Both the position numbers and the translations under genes were made by a program. The notes under the pieces were generated by a model. The model did not search any database. It was not told the DNA's origin and saw only the letters and a program-made list of their open reading frames with translations. Shown in pieces: positions 15,001 to 26,700 of a stretch of DNA of 64,000 nt (positions are counted from its first letter, which is position 1; the number at the start of each line of letters is the position of its first letter). Origin of the DNA: Photobacterium phosphoreum (GTDB lineage Bacteria; Pseudomonadota; Gammaproteobacteria; Enterobacterales; Vibrionaceae); the NCBI RefSeq assembly GCF_002954725.1, contig NZ_MSCQ01000002.1:805536-869535 (forward strand), written 5' to 3'.

Positions 15001-17349
15001 AGCTTCACATACATCATTCGTATCAACAGCTGCACCTTGATAATCATGTGTACCAAAAATTAGGAACATATTACCGTTGCTTTCTTCCCATAAAGTTGTC
15101 GTTTCACTACAACCCGATCCGGCCATATACGAGCCAACTTGTTGACCTTGTGAATTAGTTGGTGTTGTACCGCCGCCTAAAAATGGCACCACTAAAGTAG
15201 GTTCAAGTGTATATTGGCCCGTAGATTCAAACCCTGTGGCTTCTACTGTTGTTGTATCAATCGCTACTTGCAGGCTTGGAATTTCATTAAAGGCATCGGC
15301 AAAACGTTCAAAGTTTTCGTTATGAACAACACTACAGCCTTCATCAACATCTAAAATACCATCATTATCGTCATCTAAATCACGACTATCTGGTACACCA
15401 TCTTTATCAAAATCACCACTTGCTACACTTGGTGGTAATGTTGGAGCGATAAATTTTTCAATAGTAACTTGGTGATCTTCTATTTCGCCGTTGCTGGCGT
15501 CGGTGGCAAAATTACTGCTGCTGTATGAACGGCAACCAAATACAGAGACACCAGCACTTGGCATACCCTGAGATACATCTAACTCTTTAGCGTTACCTTC
15601 CATGGTATAACGAATACAACCATCGCCAGCATCTTGAGCAGCATGAAATTGACGACCAGGATCATTTAAATTGGTATATGTTGTTTGAATACCCGTCACC
15701 CAGTTATAAGAAATTGCATGATCTAAATCAGCAAAGTAGGTTACCATTTCACCCGCGCTATTTAATACCGCCACTTCTTGAAAATACATGCCACGGGTAT
15801 TGAAATTAATCCCATTTAATAGCGAGTTATCAATTTGTCCTGTGTTTATATCAATACAAATAACAGGATCTATAGATGCTTCACCACTACAAATAGCAAC
15901 AGGATTTGATGACGAATCATATGATACAAAAAAATTATCTCGTTCTGAATCATCTTCTTGTGTTAGAACCATGATTGGTTGTTGGCTATTAAAATCACTG
16001 CAAATTTCATTATTAACAGTATCCCAACACAATACAAAACGCTGTCCTGCACTGCGTGAATATGAAAAATAAACTCGATCACCAATCACTTCTGTTCTAG
16101 TATCAGCACCAGTAACACCAAGCCCAACAACACTTGTAATATCAATAGGGTAACCAGCACAATCTGTCATCATGGTTGTGACACACTCAATTTTTGTTGA
16201 GTCATCCATCACATACATTTTATTACCGACAAGTCCTGGCATCGAACGACAAGTATGGTCCGTGCTACCACAATTATTGGCATTATCTGTTTTTCCATTC
16301 CCAAATGGCCCCATAAATGAAACAAAGCCGCAAGAGTTATCCGTATCCATATTCCAACATGACATTCCATACTCCGTCGGAATATAGATTTTATTATTTA
16401 TAACAATATGATTACCTTGATGAGGTGTTCTGGTATTTGTATTAGAGCCAGTATCTAAATGTTTACCATCTGGATTACCAGCACCATTATCATAACCAGG
16501 ACACAGCGCCCCCGTTATAGCGTCATAGCAAAATACTGCTGGCTCATGAGGATTTCGATGATGTGCTATTGCATAAACACGAGTTTCATCACTATTGGTA
16601 AATAAACCATAACTATCATGTCCAATATGTCCGAGTCCCGTTAATGTTGTGCCACTGGCTAAATCATCGGTAGTTAAACGAAAACGAGCAAAGGTTAATC
16701 CCTCTTGAATTTCAGACAAATCATTCCATATGAGAGTTATATTACCGTTACTCGTTCCTGCAGGAACTGTCGTACTTGAAAATTCATTTGAATCAAATTG
16801 TTGATTTTGGTTTAAATCAATCCAGCCATATAAGTTTGCAGTCACACCCGATAAATTAGTTACTTTAACGCTCGCTGAATAAGTACTATCACCATCTTCG
16901 TATGTTATAACATGTGCTGTAAATAAATCTTCATCATCACCATTATTATCATCGCCAGTTGCATCACTATTAGGTTGACCATCACTTTCAATATCTGGCG
17001 CAATCGTACCAATAAATAAATTACTACTTGCAATATGATTAGGGCCGCTACTAGATACTGTTGTTTTATAAACATCAGGTGCATCACCATAATCTTTAGT
17101 GGCATAAGCTTCATAGCTAAATAAAGACAATATCGAAACAAACAGATAGGAAATAAATATATTATTAATTTTTTTACATCTTCGTATGTTTTTTTGGACA
17201 CAACTAGGCAGATCTACAAATAGAAGTCTAGATACAGAAATAGATCGTATTCCTGATATGTGCAAAATAAGGACAAGACTAAGAAGTCTTCCTAAAAAAC
17301 AGTCGTTTGATAATATTTCCAATCTTTTCGAGTAAAGAGAACTCAACAT
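1..17349 (-). CDS. Giant secreted multidomain GEVED-repeat protein, C-terminus outside window
   Basis: The frame is open from an ATG at 17349 to the left edge (5,783 codons, no stop at any point I read), so the C-terminus lies outside. AAGGA at 17358-17362, 8 nt upstream, supports this start. The N-terminus is unusual: about 60 residues precede a hydrophobic core that ends in AYA at residues 81-83, the likely signal peptidase site. Next comes a GEVED-type module interrupted by a Cys-rich propeller-like region (15.5-16.7 kb). Then follow thrombospondin-3-like DxDxDG stretches with jelly-roll-like segments in three copies, an SdrD-B-like domain (about 7.56-7.80 kb), a parallel beta-helix (about 6.1-7.2 kb), a cupredoxin-like domain, a second SdrD-like plus DUF6923-like region (2.2-3.4 kb), a DUF11-like domain (1.4-1.7 kb) and an L-type lectin-like domain (0.58-1.26 kb). 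I count eight GE[VI]ED[YH] motifs and two variants (GAVEDH, GEVADF). A surface or released adhesin is inferred; no catalytic domain was recognised. Confidence 0.9.
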   Translation of the reverse strand, partial: MLSSLYSKRLEILSNDCFLGRLLSLVLILHISGIRSISVSRLLFVDLPSCVQKNIRRCKKINNIFISYLFVSILSLFSYEAYATKDYGDAPDVYKTTVSSSGPNHIASSNLFIGTIAPDIESDGQPNSDATGDDNNGDDEDLFTAHVITYEDGDSTYSASVKVTNLSGVTANLYGWIDLNQNQQFDSNEFSSTTVPAGTSNGNITLIWNDLSEIQEGLTFARFRLTTDDLASGTTLTGLGHIGHDSYGLFTNSDETRVYAIAHHRNPHEPAVFCYDAITGALCPGYDNGAGNPDGKHLDTGSNTNTRTPHQGNHIVINNKIYIPTEYGMSCWNMDTDNSCGFVSFMGPFGNGKTDNANNCGSTDHTCRSMPGLVGNKMYVMDDSTKIECVTTMMTDCAGYPIDITSVVGLGVTGADTRTEVIGDRVYFSYSRSAGQRFVLCWDTVNNEICSDFNSQQPIMVLTQEDDSERDNFFVSYDSSSNPVAICSGEASIDPVICIDINTGQIDNSLLNGINFNTRGMYFQEVAVLNSAGEMVTYFADLDHAISYNWVTGIQTTYTNLNDPGRQFHAAQDAGDGCIRYTMEGNAKELDVSQGMPSAGVSVFGCRSYSSSNFATDASNGEIEDHQVTIEKFIAPTLPPSVASGDFDKDGVPDSRDLDDDNDGILDVDEGCSVVHNENFERFADAFNEIPSLQVAIDTTTVEATGFESTGQYTLEPTLVVPFLGGGTTPTNSQGQQVGSYMAGSGCSETTTLWEESNGNMFLIFGTHDYQGAAVDTNDVCEASDPKQAGYIYKPVNKLPVQPNTNYVFSVDVKINTNNLQGHPSNTVPNVEPEIHFYVDGVSVAQYIPDRAASITTAEYKTFTFTWNSGNKTSIDWGIYNRTTESSGNDFSIDNVLFQAQTATSITNCLDIDADDDGIPDNIEAQTTEGYIFPSNDDAATYNANDGVNSSYITTNNGGPGLIPVNTDAMSSIAVRVDTTPDYIDTDSDGDGVLDIAENGPDNIHPGSGANTDTDGDGLWDIFDATDSSGASAWHPDDELTTASIAQRVNSFGDVDGDVNGFEPLSQDLDFRDGDEPSQQPVYDFGDAPDGLDGEESYKTLAASNGPRHLPSTQLYMGPNPTDIESDALITLLADGDDNTETDDEGALSGYYPNNLINVGTVTGSLQVRFNPLTNDTGQNSFFYAWVDWNKNGIFEVDEGLAASNAGTVGEAIFYATWGEIMDTRITVPSDFDNGYYFMRIRLSATSIDLQGATGTDEDPRSLGVVEQIGAVEDHRVYFGRFDMGDLRDSADGTSSSTSTVDHRTHIRDNGPAHFPSSDLFIGTNPTDPDPYNTATYNTTYTASHPTKDDNSGTPTATRDDDDSLPSTQVTINETDNLVSFDLSVTNNTGKNAYLYAWLDADHNGQLDVSELTAVGSLADDGAIVIPDNGGSATNYSVTWENITSWPLVNQHYGIRFRLSEDKLILSGANSSDEDPRALGVQLTQGEIEDYSIRVVASGGTGGGSTESDFDRDGVPDSIDIDDDNDGILDVDELGFDPNYLYRDYFDAVNPNDPNQCPLVKHTGDGFYYAPSHVGGVGDSNPSGNALACAGQHGMGSNTGNQVNNTWKGYGGSCSSGRHYSFLTLCNEFDTAGRCAGQGLTATSFNDEFYRVKSQYLPSTTLQAGVTYRLRVLMSQGTMTRTQGVINNQIINPNETIVGGENYYTFDYTPSSNEPLTTIAVRNNFVASGSNNSGQGNDFAICGVELLTKDLDVTQEGHHQDIDADDDGIPDNIEAQTSDDYILPNVNSFAQYIANDGLNTAYLTTSSTGSLGLTPVNTDQSAPSDSDTIPDYIDLDSDADGTSDIAENGPNHPDSITSTTDTDGDGLLDIFDANDDSIINGSSPGRWTPTDEVTASTVAHLKTIFGDGDTDAVDGAIVPLQQDLDYRDVDSPGAPADYGDAPISYKTLVADNGPSHIPSAVLYLGTAATDIENDGFPNTDSSGDDDNDVNDEDGLDTYNLLANKNYISQSIKVTNTSGAEAFLYAWLDMNRNGSFEVNELFVSGREDDGGYGIDSNEPDDAVIHMNWRFDSTVADGPLYMRVRLTDQILDIAAATNNDLDPRSYGAGSIGEVEDHKVELTMPISTGNQCVIDLISPSFETQTSRGSGNGRSIVVLDSDVPWYSWTEDGTADHFDGIRPDWFDNYVPTDGSRLVGLTFNSGNQEGLSLDLPSPLLAGETYKLTLDIAGGQINANTGKFTTNANIDVRVWGNTQSNVVAPGMVAIPAGHVQLASQSITSRSALTTQEIIFTPAQNMNTITLSAYTSDDISGATNNHGIVFDNLSLTNESNSCSTDLDYGDAPDGISGELSYKTLLANNGPSQIASTTVRLGDVETDIETDGQPTANADGDDANNNDDDDVLDVSLHNNIINIGAETSQYKVKLQPIYNTGGNNAYLYAWVDWNKNGIFEVDEVLSRVGTSYPAGKEGENHVGINTSNPQEADMILDLPASVVAGNYFMRVRLTENDPLDLAGATGTDEDPRSIGAVSENGEIEDHQVRIDRFDMGDLRDELVGLSTNPSSIDYTTRLEHGGPAHYPSTELFIGTEATDADTVDLTNINYFNNDNPQRDDETGTGVDDEDAIGPIDIKDTDNLVSFDIPVTNTTGQDAYLYAWFDFDRDSVMEVGELTAVSGGANNGAIVIPSSSGSQTVSITWTNLPTWQYINKYYSIRLRLSEDIIPLNSASGTAEDPRQLGILMNRGEVADFHVYVQANGTGGGNTQNDFDRDGVPDSIDIDDDNDGILDLVELGYDPNYLFADWFEPASGEAPSHCPLVKHTANGEYNPLVHGGNSACGLPGETSNNQRNSVWGNFGGEKCSTSANPYGRGWGYLTRCSEGDTGNNCQGTTSHVGDWYVLQNQFLPTGDVFKAGETYTLRLHVNVWHSPISQFRAVINGQTLSPNEALTASGDQILTFTYTPSTDAPLSSLRLRNVSGGNSGQGNDWGFCGVELLNQTLHQQQQSGVVEGNHLDIDSDDDGIPDNIEAQTSEDYILPNVNSFAQYIANDGLNTAYLTTSDQGTKGLTPVNTDQVVPADIDAIPDYVDDDSDGDGISDLIENGAGHPNTITSTTDTDGDGLLDIFDSIDDSSVIGSAPGNWSPTDEVTASTVAHLKTIFGDADNDAVDGAVSPLLLDLDYRDYAPASAPGVLSISGTIFEDIIGDGYADGDVTFNDNTGDQRGLPNVTVTLYLDDGDNLPNISDALIATDVTDANGEYAFTGLVAGVYWVASDAPTVSSNGSSGLIAEQTIGFTAAGEIPVAFAIQSYCADGLGGSILSTDTTHNSDVCYGGKTATGADDNTDAGTREHITGFYLDYVLNNLNFGFSFNVVSNTEPSGVGSYEQFLLNANAYSGANVMRFVPVVVPNRTTWWEVSNTDSTVFTALTDSNTTIDGKAYALIDGVTARNEDPSLLGPVTSVGADWNTRTISQVDAPDFAINHVRNNTCGRSFYAQTNAESKSWSGCAAIETASNAHNITVQNIGVYSDDSDGTVSGPAFFARDAIQNFDFNNNVIGVLPTGVEAANQLYRGAIINNGINWGGELDHDGSGEIDSNYFANTWDTAIIIWYLTDPLDPRDTFVISDNYIIDVDGSGIVLDRGTNATTIKGNYIDNAKFAGIDNVSGASSLDIIQNTVTNTQGFYDQSNTAYDNAHVSAWSPHAGISLSYGSSIVAEFNKAINGAAGVNGIDHIHGLGRGIKISKNQFGNNGGIAIDIGENDGIDTTPHQGDSRRCYLATYHGTPTVTGPALPLIEKAELSGNTLTVEGKHCNGAFVSENSYEIQFYIVSGDATDTSTSITTANPVGGWSFMPNIGNEITGLTYGEGVTYLGSLTQQTNGTFSGTVNVSGLSVGDTIGAISFSDHAPGTGAVSGQTSEFSANFIVGAGDLDYGDAPDSTVGVGVQDYHTSKADNGPSHSISTGLFLGTNATDEESDALGVAQLLAQGDDLDTNNDEDGLSQVELVNTATEYSMPVKVTNTTGSDAYLYAWVDWNNNGRFDADEAVSGMPLTVANSDTSATITWNTLPSLTTGATYYVRMRLSDVVLTGSPTGSDEDPRSFGAATIGEVEDHLLTIIDPSLPINPVCLTDVMRNTLTDYVAWNGNNNGYNEQYTPNSWSADLPIQQGFQVIGRLESTSSVPINTNSASGHTGVSISRTASFAVREMANYATSFNSIPNGEVSITYSYLPVTGNEDSAISFEISNFWHTGIYTDDMTVSFTGNFGQGRTYIKPPESSGAGNLLVPTYDPTGVDIEPAKVYTILDLRQGKTGTAGGGVAYPVFTLAAGQSITINVGNIPAGLNYYMETHHYRVSDCVKQLDFGDAPDANMSSDSQGNYSTINGPTHVIPSTGSTVHLGLLAPDADDGAFGSGADTATHQATIKVTTAPASSGGGNRFFFDGIEAPDLSLAAGTYRFDVSAVPASHVLKFSTIADGTWNSGSAYTTGVTENTGYIDVVVDGSTADNLYYYCQNHAGMGGNAAITVNSNLALFASGDDITDSDDEDGANVLHHGLRLGNNSYTLPVDVTVNSGTAHVYAWIDWNQDGVFATSELQQTTATSTSTVDLNFTVPAGVVMGVTAARVRVFTAVPTAGTNDALGNDSRATSTNVADGEVEDYALVMLDALTISGYVFNDNGGSTGTSINAIKDGDELGITNVYVTLYNKTDNVCTSVLTSDGITDANNDGNIDNDDIGYYAFSGELNKDYALYETDGITPPLDCSAGPPSIGTIDPATGTALGRDISDPPNYVSVNPNVHDIGVMTTSVNHDFADKQYTNEYPTCDTSAYLAKNTPSELYQVNLVTADETELGTASSKTYNAIGYSIAQNLIWGVYKNSGTTNSDVVAINRLNEEIMRFNVPELDGIQFSSGDVTDDDILAVISDAGTGRRMYFIDVDVNSATYGQYLGRSAALNIALGDFAIHPLDTGKGWGVSSDKKLYRIDFVADRASSTYTASATNVGQTNIVPSSGAVGAFYFDNLGFAYASVNADGSLWRFDLSNLSAPAADLIQAIKSGDGVAASGNDGARCRYAPVPTDYGDAPTALNYATELADMGPRHQTDTGLPFIGAIGPDNENDGQPTVAADGDDVNGLVPDDEDGFVQPQINGLLVEDDVVSLTVPVVTSGNDNLHGWIDFDGDGSFDADEYTTAVFTTDGNVQLDFVAPADVQAISTYVRLRVCSSSFSCNTPTGSVEDGEVEDHAISLMPVGDLELNLTLDPSVNVTIGIPFNVIVSVENKGTTVAANTKVTLPIPAGYSFVKAYAGDGITEITTYDPLTGELDLGTIGLGFNDYAIIRLAPQDMSAPSINAEIIATDIIDIDSTPNNGFGNGEDDTDVVTPVITNIIQPGACDAPVVFEGGDAYQSANGEYIVTESQTNQQGYLWSYGFIDLNQPLYAELAVYLGDRTCNTGCPNGIESGADGMTFVLSADSRDLNAFGAFGGGLGVGNIFGATPVSPSIVFEFDTFDNTFIGATDDALGGQYIDHTGVYLNGDVYTPSAANTLIPATSVNGGELEDGRYHIAQFEWDPTTNIFTYYMDGVLVGQFTRDIRNDIGTRMVRFGFTGSTGDGYNLQKGCFTHAPNVLGSDLGDAPDTTVGTGPNNYTTIYENDGAMHVQADTDDNGAIDLRLGAEWDADLGDLQDIGALADDNNNFDDEDGINALLSATKGDDFNLEIMVLEDAARTSTGQQLHAWLDFNLDGDWDDANEKIVTEPSAAIGSNSFTIPIPSDATVGYSYLRVRLCSGNDCALSTGMAFDGEVEDYRILISDL
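580..1260 (-). other. L-type (legume-like) lectin domain within the first giant protein
   Basis: Roughly residues 5363-5590. The translation contains [16 protein letters not shown], then a glycine-rich GGGLGVGN stretch, then [11 protein letters not shown] and later a [11 protein letters not shown] strand. This order (ADG.FVL, GGGLG, EFDT..N) is the hallmark of bacterial L-type lectin domains, where the Asp and Asn coordinate Ca2+ next to the sugar site. It lies after the DUF11-like domain and before the last visible GEVED module. Sugar binding is inferred from the family; the ligand is unknown. Confidence 0.75.
3840..4170 (-). other. Cupredoxin-like domain with intact type-1 copper ligand pattern
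   Basis: Roughly residues 4394-4503. An upstream ASHVLKFS supplies a His, and the C-terminal [13 protein letters not shown] supplies Cys, His (Cys+3) and Met (Cys+6), the H...C..H..M ligand set of plastocyanin-like folds. The GTYRFDV strand before it also fits the fold. It lies between two GEVED half-modules. Copper binding is predicted, not shown. Confidence 0.65.
7834..10355 (-). repeat. Second copy of a ~2.5-kb coding duplication in the first giant gene
   Basis: This block starts at a DYGDAPDGI-type GEVED module and runs through a FDMGDLRD module, a thrombospondin-3-like [18 protein letters not shown] stretch (about 9.01-9.09 kb) and a jelly-roll-like segment. It ends with an IPDNIEAQT...LDYRD segment. 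Every element recurs in the same order in 11567-14099, offset by about 3.74 kb. The two copies differ at many positions, so the duplication is old. Confidence 0.8.
11567..14099 (-). repeat. First copy of the ~2.5-kb coding duplication in the first giant gene
   Basis: Same domain order as 7834-10355: DFGDAPDGL module, FDMGDLRD module (ending in the variant GAVEDH), thrombospondin-3-like stretch at about 12.75-12.83 kb, jelly-roll-like segment and IPDNIEAQT...LDYRD segment. A unique ~1.2-kb stretch (10.36-11.56 kb) separates the copies. A third, more divergent copy of only the thrombospondin-3/jelly-roll/LDFRD part lies at about 14.14-15.42 kb. Confidence 0.8.
14140..15420 (-). repeat. Divergent third copy of the thrombospondin-3/jelly-roll unit
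   Basis: This stretch opens with [19 protein letters not shown] and continues with a jelly-roll-like segment (a FSIDNVLF strand near its end). An IPDNIEAQT motif follows, then [16 protein letters not shown] and a final DLDFRD. The order matches the two closer copies downstream, but sequence similarity is lower. The DxDxDG motifs suggest calcium binding. Confidence 0.7.
15500..16690 (-). other. Cysteine-paired beta-propeller-like insertion in a GEVED module
   Basis: The first GEVED module proceeds normally to [14 protein letters not shown] (about 16.66-16.69 kb) and then breaks. Its C-terminal half (CRSYSSS...NGEIEDH) resumes only at about 15.48-15.53 kb. The ~390 intervening residues carry recurring blades with paired cysteines about nine residues apart: [33 protein letters not shown], and looser versions near [10 protein letters not shown] and VICIDINTG. 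Regular C-x(8-9)-C spacing suggests a disulfide at the same position in each blade. The propeller fold is inferred from repeat periodicity. Confidence 0.55.
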
Positions 17350-17554
17350 AATGAGATTCCTTAATAAAGTAATTATCAGCACAAAGTAAGATATATAAGA
17401 TATAGACGCATAAAGCATTTAATTAACACCAGGGCATAATAGTAACCTTTGGTTATAAGTCTGCGTCGATGAAATCATATCAATATCTGTATGTTTTTAT
17501 TTAGCAGTTTTCATGCCATAAATAATATACAATTTTGACTTAGTATTTTAACAA

Positions 17555-17583
17555 CATAAAAAAATCACAATTAAATTGTGATT
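17555..17583 (-). terminator. Rho-independent terminator, second of two
   Basis: A perfect 10-bp inverted repeat (AATCACAATT/AATTGTGATT around one base) at 17563-17583 is followed on the minus strand by seven T residues. The loop is very short and the stem AT-rich, so strength is uncertain. It resembles a CRP site at first sight, but the half-sites are in the wrong order (TCACA...TGTGA). Confidence 0.5.
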
Positions 17584-17645
17584 AAATTGCATTGCAAAAC
17601 AAATATAACATTTGGAATGTAGCGAATTACAAAATATTAAATAGA

Positions 17646-17693
17646 TAAGCCACCATTTAATTAATCTTATTTATAATAATTAAATAGTGGCTT
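17646..17693 (-). terminator. Hairpin terminator of the 7,229-aa giant gene
   Basis: An 18-nt stem with 16 matches (AAGCCACTATTTAATTAT / TTAATTAAATGGTGGCTT) starts about 17 nt after the stop codon. A T-rich but interrupted tail follows on the minus strand. Confidence 0.6.
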
Positions 17694-17710
17694 TATTATA
17701 TTTGAGAATT

Positions 17711-20700
17711 CTACTCAATAATAACACGGTAACTTACTTCACCGGTTTGATTAGGCTGTAAACTCCCTGTCAATTGCCACTGAATATCACCAACATATCC
17801 CGTATTATTTATGACGGGTAATAAGAGCTGACACATTAATCCAGCAGGTATTACTGCGTTAGTGCAATCAACAGCTTCAGCTAATTGTGTATATGCTGCA
17901 GTGGTATCATAAATATTAATATCCGTCACCACTCCGGTGCCAACATTAATAAATTCAATCGTATACTCAAGAATATCGCCAGGTTTACCCTGATTAGATA
18001 CCGTAGCTGTGGTAGCTTGAGAGATATTTGCCACCGTTTTATTCAGTTTGAGTTCTCCTGCGCCACTAAAGCTCACTCGCACTGTATCACTATCAATAAC
18101 TTGTCTTGTAATACCATGTCCGGTACTCGCTGTGTCAGCAAACACCATATCAGCATATATATCATAGTCATAACTTGCATTAAGCGGTGCATCGACAGGT
18201 GTAAAGACTTTACTTATCAAACAAATATTTGTATTGCCTGATACAGATATTGATGCTGATATTTGCATATCGCTACCATCAATAATTCCATTACAATTCG
18301 TATCTTGATAAAGCACCGCCGCCCATGCAGTACTTGGTGGGGATCCAATAGGATTCATAATCGTTAATGTCACATCACCAGCAGTATCACTAGTAAATTT
18401 ATGTTTAAACAGCGCAACATTACCCGGTTCAAGCTCAGTATAATTATCAGGTTCCATACGTGGCTCTTGAACTTTACCGAAATTCAGCCCCATAATATAA
18501 TCCCCCGCAGAGGCATTAATCAGCATCTGACTATCAATAACACTGCTGTTAGTCACTTGTGACACCGTAGTAACATCAGCCTCACTAATATCAATCCAAC
18601 GCGCTTGTTGAACCACATTAAGCACCAAAGCTTCATTCGCTAATAAAACAGGAATAACAACCAGATAAGATCCATCACCAGAGGTTTGTGTTGTTGCAAT
18701 AATATCTCCAACAGTATAACCATGAGCGCCAGCACCGTTGTAAATGACATTAACAGTAACATCACCAATGCCTTGCTCTTGACCATCCATAATACCATCA
18801 TGTGCTGCCGTTGCTGCCGTTGCTGCCGTTGCTGCATTAATGCCATTATCCTCAAACACAAAACCACCCAATATGATCTGATTGATGAGTTCAAATTGAT
18901 AATCTTCTACTTCACCATCTGGTGCTTCACCAACAGCCGTATTACAACTTGAGGCCGTACTACATAATCGGAAACGGGCGACTGTATCGCCGTTATATCC
19001 AGTCGTTAATCCTGCATCAAGATTGAGATCGATATTAAAACTAGCAGTATTAACAACATGATCTTCAATAATAAGTTCTCCAGGATCATTGAAGTTACCA
19101 TTACCATTTAAATCGATAAATATATTTAGGAAACCACTAGCTTGTGGCACTGAGATCGCAACAGGTGTAAGCGTTGCAACCGTGATACTGGCTGGCATTG
19201 TTACACCATCTTCATCATTCAAACTCTGTAAGTTATCACCAGTGGCATCAAGTGAGAACACACTGACAAGCTCACTATCCCATTGATTACCTAGTGTTAA
19301 GTCTTGATCACCATCAAAGGCAGCATCACCATCATTACCTATATCAGAATAATTATGGTAAACAGCACCATAGCTGACATCTGCATCACCATAATCACGG
19401 CTGCTATAACAACCCGCTGTATCTTGACCCGATAAACTGGTCACGGTCATGGCTGAGATATACAACAAATCGCCAGTAATAACATTGAGTTGGTATATCG
19501 CCGCTTTATTGATCACATCATGAGTATTATCACCCGTTGAGTCATGATTGCCGCCATCAGTAAAGGCATACAGCATTATACCATTATCCATTACAGTTCC
19601 CCCTGCGACGGCAACTCCCGTATTAGCCACTGGCATTAATCCATTAAATTGTAAAGACTTCTCGGTCACATTACCTGTTAACGGATTGATTTTTATATAT
19701 TTATCATTGGAGAAATCAATACTATAAATAAAGTTATCATGTTCGCTAAATGAGAAGTCATCCCCTAGCACAACGGTGGCAGACAGCGGTATCGTTGTGA
19801 ATGTTTGTGTACTGAGCTCAATACGCACCAATGCATTCCATTGTGGTTGCATCACATATAAATACTGACCATCAATCGAAACATCACCTAACGTAATGGC
19901 CTCAAGATTGATACCACCACCAAGACGTGATAGTGGCTGGTTGTCGCTAAATGACGCACTACCATTGGCGGTATGCGTCACGGTTTGCGAATTACTGGCT
20001 CGCACAGCTCCTAGCGGCACAAAATCAGTACCATCACGATCTGTCACAAATAAAATGACATTCTCATCAGCGGTTGATGTGTCGTAGAAAACACCATAAA
20101 ACAAACCATTTTGACGATTAAACCCAATACCATTGAGGTTTTCAGCATCAGGATAACCAGCAACGGCTATTGGGGTGACTAAAGTGGTTAATTGCGCCGG
20201 ACGCGTTGATGGGTCGAGCTGGGTATAATCAATACCATTACTGGTGTTTTCATGGGTCTCAATAATAATATTACAACTGGTATCGCCATTTAAATTTGAA
20301 ACAAAAATACGATGATCTTCAACTTCACCGTCAGCAACTGGCCCAGTTGGATCAGGGTAACCATCACTATTGGTATCTAAAGCAACATTGGTTGTTGAAT
20401 TAAAGTCAGAACTGATACGAAGTCGATATCCTGTCACACTATTACTAATATTAGCGCCTGTCGTGCCAACATTATTCCAGGTTAAGGTCACGGTTGAACT
20501 ACCGCTCGGGGCTATTATCCAAGCACTTTCATCATTTTCAAAGGTGCCATTGTTATCAAAATCTACCCAACCAGAAACATAAGCATCATTTCCGGTGGTA
20601 TTAGTCATCGGGATAACTTGAGTAACCGTTGCATTGGATACATCCAGCGTCACTAAACTAGAAAGTACATCTTCATCATCCATTGCCAAGCCATTATCAT

Positions 20701-23700
20701 CATCACCAACAAAATCAGTACTCGGTTGACCATCATTTTCATTATCAGGTGCAACTGTGCCTAAATATAGTCCTGCCGTATCGGTTAAATGACGTGGCCC
20801 ATTATCCGTTAAGGTCGTTGAATAGCCCTTTATTTCTGGTGCATCACCAAAATCTAATGGCATCGGCGCAAATCGACAACGTGCTCCATCATTTTGGCCC
20901 GTCGATGTATTCATTTGAGTAAAATCGACTGCGGTATAATTACCCGCGGTTAATGACGGATCTGAAAGATCAATACGAATAATGCGCCCAGGATTTGGAT
21001 TTTGAGCTGCATACATAAAGCCTTGATCATCAAAATAAATTGCTCCCCACCCTGAAGAGGTTGTTCCAACACCACCGACACTACCAAGATTGGTTCGAGT
21101 CCCTGTTATTGGATCAAACTTCACTAAACTCCCCGTCGGCGTTAACGTATAGAGCATATTATCAATTGGATTAATTGACATATCTGCCATCGTTGGTGCA
21201 GAGACTGATAACTCATCAATTTGGCGCAGGTAATTAACACTATTTGGATTAACATCAATACGATACATTGATGTTCCACTATTATTCATCAGTAATAACA
21301 CCCCATTATCGTCAATATCACCGCTGTTATAATTATTTAATGCCATGCTGCTATTGGTTATCGGCAGTACAAAAGCAGTACCACTACCATCAACCATCAA
21401 TATGGTATCTTTATTCTTAATATTGTCGCCAATAAGTGTATTGGTAATAACGTTATAACCTGTTCCTCCAAATACACCGGTTGTCGTTGGTAGTACATCA
21501 TCATACAAGGGTGTAACTTGCCCTAACGCTAAATTAATACTGGTGATATCTGTCGGTGAATTACGTAATAAATAACCATCGCTACTACAGGTTGGATAAG
21601 CCGTAATCGCAAAATCAGCAAAATTAACATCTGTCGTATCAGCAAATATCGTGATCGCTTGCACATTTGAAGAACTGGAATTCGTATCAGCCGGATCACC
21701 AATGGTAGCACCAATATACTCACCTAAAGTGGTATTCAACACACCAGCGGTTGGCGGACAAGTTGGCGTAATGAGATCCATTTCAAGTGCTGCTTCATAG
21801 ACATGATAATTACCACCCGGTATTACCATATTGTATTCACCGGTGGTTGCATCTGCTGTCGCCACATAACACAAGTTAGTCGTTAAATTATGTGCAATAA
21901 CAGGAACAGCGACTCCTAATCCAGCTTCTGTAGGATCTTTAATTCCATTGAGTGACGGTGCAGTACTGCTGTCGTCAAAAACAAATCCCGATAAATTAAA
22001 GCTACATAAAGCAGGTGCTGTTGGTAACGGTGCGGCAGTCACAACACCACCATTACCACCTTCATCACCACATAATAATTGACCACTACAGCTTTCATTA
22101 CCGCCACTGATATTAACCGTTGCACCACTGCTATTAAAGATAACCCCGCCGCCACCACCCGCTGCTGATTGACCATGACCGCCAGACGATCCTACGCCGT
22201 TCCCCCCGATGGCATTGACAGTCAGTCCAGCTAATGTTGCCCCATCTTGATTATAAATAGTCACTGTACCACCAGCACCGCCACCACCAGGAGAATCCCC
22301 CCCCGCAGTCGCTGATTGATTACCGTTAGCATTAATCATCCCGCTACCCGTAATTGTTGCGGCATTAATATAAACAATACCGCCACCATCAGCACCATCA
22401 CGACCTGCTGAATTATTTTGCTGTCCGGCACCACCACCGCCACCAAACAGTAATCGAGTATCATCAACAATACCAAAGCCTGTTCCTGGCTCTCCAGGGT
22501 AATAAATTACTGCGTTTCCATAATTACCGCCTCTGCCACCAGGGCCGACATTGGCGCCACCACCACCACCAGAGTTGAAATTACCGCCACCACCAGCATT
22601 GGCTGGAGCACCAACACCATAATCACCATTGGTATAACCATTACCTCCAAGTGCAATCGGTGTACCGGCGATACCTTCACCTTTACCGCCATCGATATTT
22701 GATGCCGACAACACATAATTAAGGCCCGTTGCAATACCATTGCTGGTGTTTAATTTACCGCCTCTAAAACCTTTACCATTAACATCAATCGTATTGCCGT
22801 TGAGATCTAAACTGCCATTCACAAACAGTGCGACAATACCACCACTACTACCATTCCAATCTGCTGCGGTAATGGTGCCAGTAAGACGTACATCTTCATA
22901 CATTGGCACCCGTACAACTTGGTAACTACTTTGACTATTAACAACAAAGTTATTAGTAAGATTTTCACTGATCACTAACGTTGGCGCGTTATAATTCACC
23001 ACTGTTGCTAATTCATACTGACCGCTATTACCGTAATTTAGCCAACCACTGCCATACCCTCCAGCTTGACCACTACCATAACTGTCTGTATTTGAAGTAT
23101 CTAAGGTCGTATTTTGAATTTGGATGATCATAATACGATCACCTGGATTTAACGTCTTAGAGGTATCTCCTGTCGCAGCACCTAACTCAATGGTGTTTGT
23201 TCCCGTCAGTGCAGAGGCCGTTGCTGGATAATAGGTATTCACCACGCCCGTAATATCAACAGGTGTGCCAACTTCTCCTTCTATATTGGCGGTATTAATA
23301 CATTGGCTAGCAACAACAGCAGGAGAAATTGGCTGAATAGGCCCTTTAAGAATTGGAATTTGATGATCTTCAACCTCACCATTGATAGCAGTACCGTTAT
23401 AATCTGCCATCGTAAGAGTTTCAGACGTAATTCGTAAGCGAAGGTAAGTTTGAGTTGCTGTTGTGCTGGTATTAATCGCGGTAAAGGTTAAGGTTGCACT
23501 ACCCTCGGTTACTGCATCAGCATCCACACAAGGAGCTTGACTAAACTCACCACTATCAGCAAAATCACCATCGGCATTGAAATCTCCCCATGCATATACA
23601 TTTGCCCCAATATCAACGCTACCAGTGTGATCATTACAACTGACAAGTTGAGTAAATGAGGTTGCGCCTTGGGATAAGAAGCCCACAGTGGCAATCGCAT

Positions 23701-26700
23701 CCTCATCAGCATTATCGGTAACATCATCATCGGTGGCATCAAAATTATCATCAATACCATCACCAAAACCATCATCATCACTGTCTGCTAACATCGCACC
23801 TAAACGCAAGGTGGTATTACCTATTCGGTGACGCGCACCATTAGCAGTAAATAAAGTGTCATAACCTAGAGTTTGGGGTGCGTCACCATAGTCATAGCCA
23901 ACATCCAACATAATACGATGATCTTCAACTTCACCATCATTGGCCATGCCATGTGGGGTCGAACATTGGGTGGCGGTTGAACACATACGAATTCGTACAT
24001 AACTACCGCCATCTAACACATCAGCTGGCGTTGTGAAATTCAGCATTATATCGGTATTATCATCAGCAGCCGTTATTACTACTGGGGTTGCAGCCTCTGT
24101 ACTTAAATCAAACCGACCATCACGATCAAAATCAAGCCAAGCATAAACGGTGGCATCAACATCGGTATTAACGTGAACAGTCAGGGTTTCATTACTACTT
24201 GGCACTGCCATTAAAGTAGTAGCGCTAACGATACTATCTTCATCATCAACACCCGCGACATCGTCATCTTGGGCGAGGCCATTATCATCAACCCCATCAA
24301 CAAAACCATTGGCTTCAGTGTCTGTGGCATTGGTACCAAGATAAATTGTTGCTGTTGGAATATGCATTGGCCCTACACCTTCGCCATCAGCGTCAGAGCG
24401 ATCGGTGCCATAGGTATCAGGTGCATCACCAAGATCAAACGTTCCCATTACAACTAAATGATCTTCAACCTCACCATCGTTTGCAATTCCTCCTGTTGAC
24501 GTGGCAGATATAGCATCAGTTGTAATTCGAACTCGCGCATAGGTCACACCCGCAGTTAAGCCCGTTAACCCGGTCCAATTAAAGCTGTATTGTCCTTCGG
24601 TAACACCATCAGCAACAGTGGTCACTTGAGCTTCATCGGGATCAAACTTACCGCTCTTATCAAAATCAACCCACACAATTAAGTTTGCCATGGCACCAGA
24701 GTTATTGGTCGCTTCTACTGTTAAGCTGTAGTCGCTAGCATTAATATTGATTGGTGAAATAACATTGATACCATCCTCATCATCTGGTGATGCTTGATTA
24801 TCATCGCCATTAGCAAGCACAGATGGCATACCATCAGATTCAAAATCACTGCTTTGATCACCAACAAATAACACGCCAGCGTCAAAGTGGAATGGCCCAC
24901 CATTACCAGCTAAAGTGCCATAAATATCAGGCGCATCACCATAATCGACATTATCAGAAACAATCAATGCATAATCTTCCACTTCACCATTGCTCGCTTC
25001 TCCTATTGGCGAGCTACAATCCGTGGTTGTATTACACACTCTAAAGCGCATATAAATAGTATCGCTATTCGTTAATGTAGCGGGCACTGACCATGTCAAT
25101 ATATTGGTTTCATTAATATCACCATCAGCAACAACAAGAGTTTGTAATTCAGATGCTTCCAGATCGCCATTAAGATTCCAATCAGCCCAACCATAAACAG
25201 TACCGTCAGTGCCTGTGGTATTCGTGCTAGTAACCCTCACTGAATATTGAGTCGCAGTACTTGATAATGGCAATATTTCAATACCATCATCACTGTCACC
25301 ATTGGCTGCAATCGTTGCGTAAGCATCGGTTTCACCATCAGGTGGCGTACCTAAATAAATAGGCTGACTAATATCATGGCGTGGACCATCAAATTGATAA
25401 GCCGTAATATAATCAGCGTTTCCAACACCTACACCTGTATCGGGTAAATCACCAAAATCAAGTTCTAAGCTTGAACAACTACCGTTAACATTGGCAGGAT
25501 CTGCCAACCAATTATTACGTGCCGTAAAGGCTGTTGTATCCTCGTAATAGTCATGAACAAAATCCATTAACTCTTGGTAGGCTGATACATTATGAGTGGT
25601 ATAACTCGGGGTAAAATAGAATTGACGCTCACCAGAACCAATCCAAGGCCCAACATGCGATCGCGGATACACATACCCACCAGTTGATGTTGGTGCATAA
25701 GGAATCAGCCATGCCATTGCATCAACATTATTACAAGAACCGGTTACCTCAGGTAGCGTATAAATAACACTACGGTGATCAATACCTGTAATGGTTGATA
25801 ATGAACCGGTGGTTTGTACTGTTAGTTGATTAGATAACCCTCCAGGGCCATCTGAAGAATGGAAACGTGGTAATTGCGTTGGTCCAACATAACCTGCAAA
25901 TGCAGTTGCACTGGTGCCAGGGAAACCAGCCTGTTGCCCCATATAAGTATTAATTTTTGTCGAGGTCGCATCAGCAAATCTATCACCTTCAACAATAGAG
26001 AGTAATACTCCGCCCTGATTACGATAGGCTAACAAGGCATCAATTTCTGCCATCGAATCGGTACTGATCCCACCAGCACGATCAGATTGATAAAGAACAA
26101 ATTGATAATCAGGTAAAGTAAAGTCAGTCACAATATTATCGTTTGGAACTAAAATATCGTAGCTGACATAACCGACACCATAATTATTCTCCATTAAGGC
26201 TACGGTATTATTCGTCGTCGTTGGCAATGTATATTGAATGCTTCCAGAGCCTTGCTGGATCAGCATATGGAAAGTCACTTTATGGAAATGATCTTCAACT
26301 TCACCATCTATTGCGGCGCCATATGAACGCTCATCAATCAGAGTCGCACTATCATCTGTAAGCGTATCGGATGTTAAACGTAATCTGATATAAGTATCAC
26401 CAATATCACCACCACTACCGGCAGATAAATTATTCCATGTTAAAGATACATTCTGATTACTGGCGCCATTCGCAACAGCCACACTGGTATATTCATCAAG
26501 CTGGAATTCGCCATCACGATCATGATCAACCCACGCATGTAGGGTTGCTGCGGCACCTGTGGTATTGGTCACGGGTGTATCAAATGTCCATGTTGTCATT
26601 GATGGTGAAAGCGCAGGGAAATTAGGCGATGTTTCATCTGCCGTCCCATTATTATCATCATTTAGCGCGTCAGTGCTTGGTTGACCATTGATATCGGCAT

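Larger units (their letters stand above)
17350..17710. other. Intergenic region between the two giant genes
   Basis: This 361-bp, very AT-rich spacer holds two tandem hairpins oriented for minus-strand termination (17646-17693 and 17555-17583). About 200 bp of leader DNA for the downstream giant gene follow, ending in its AAGGA ribosome binding site at 17358-17362. I saw no convincing promoter boxes or other gene here. Confidence 0.7.

Noticed and set aside
16905-17201. A 98-codon minus-strand frame starting [10 protein letters not shown]
   Set aside because: It lies in another frame of the first giant gene, with no ribosome site. The giant frame runs through unbroken and carries the AYA signal.
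17563-17583. Possible CRP site (TCACA...TGTGA)
   Set aside because: The half-sites are inverted relative to the CRP consensus TGTGA-N6-TCACA, and a T-run follows, so a terminator fits better.
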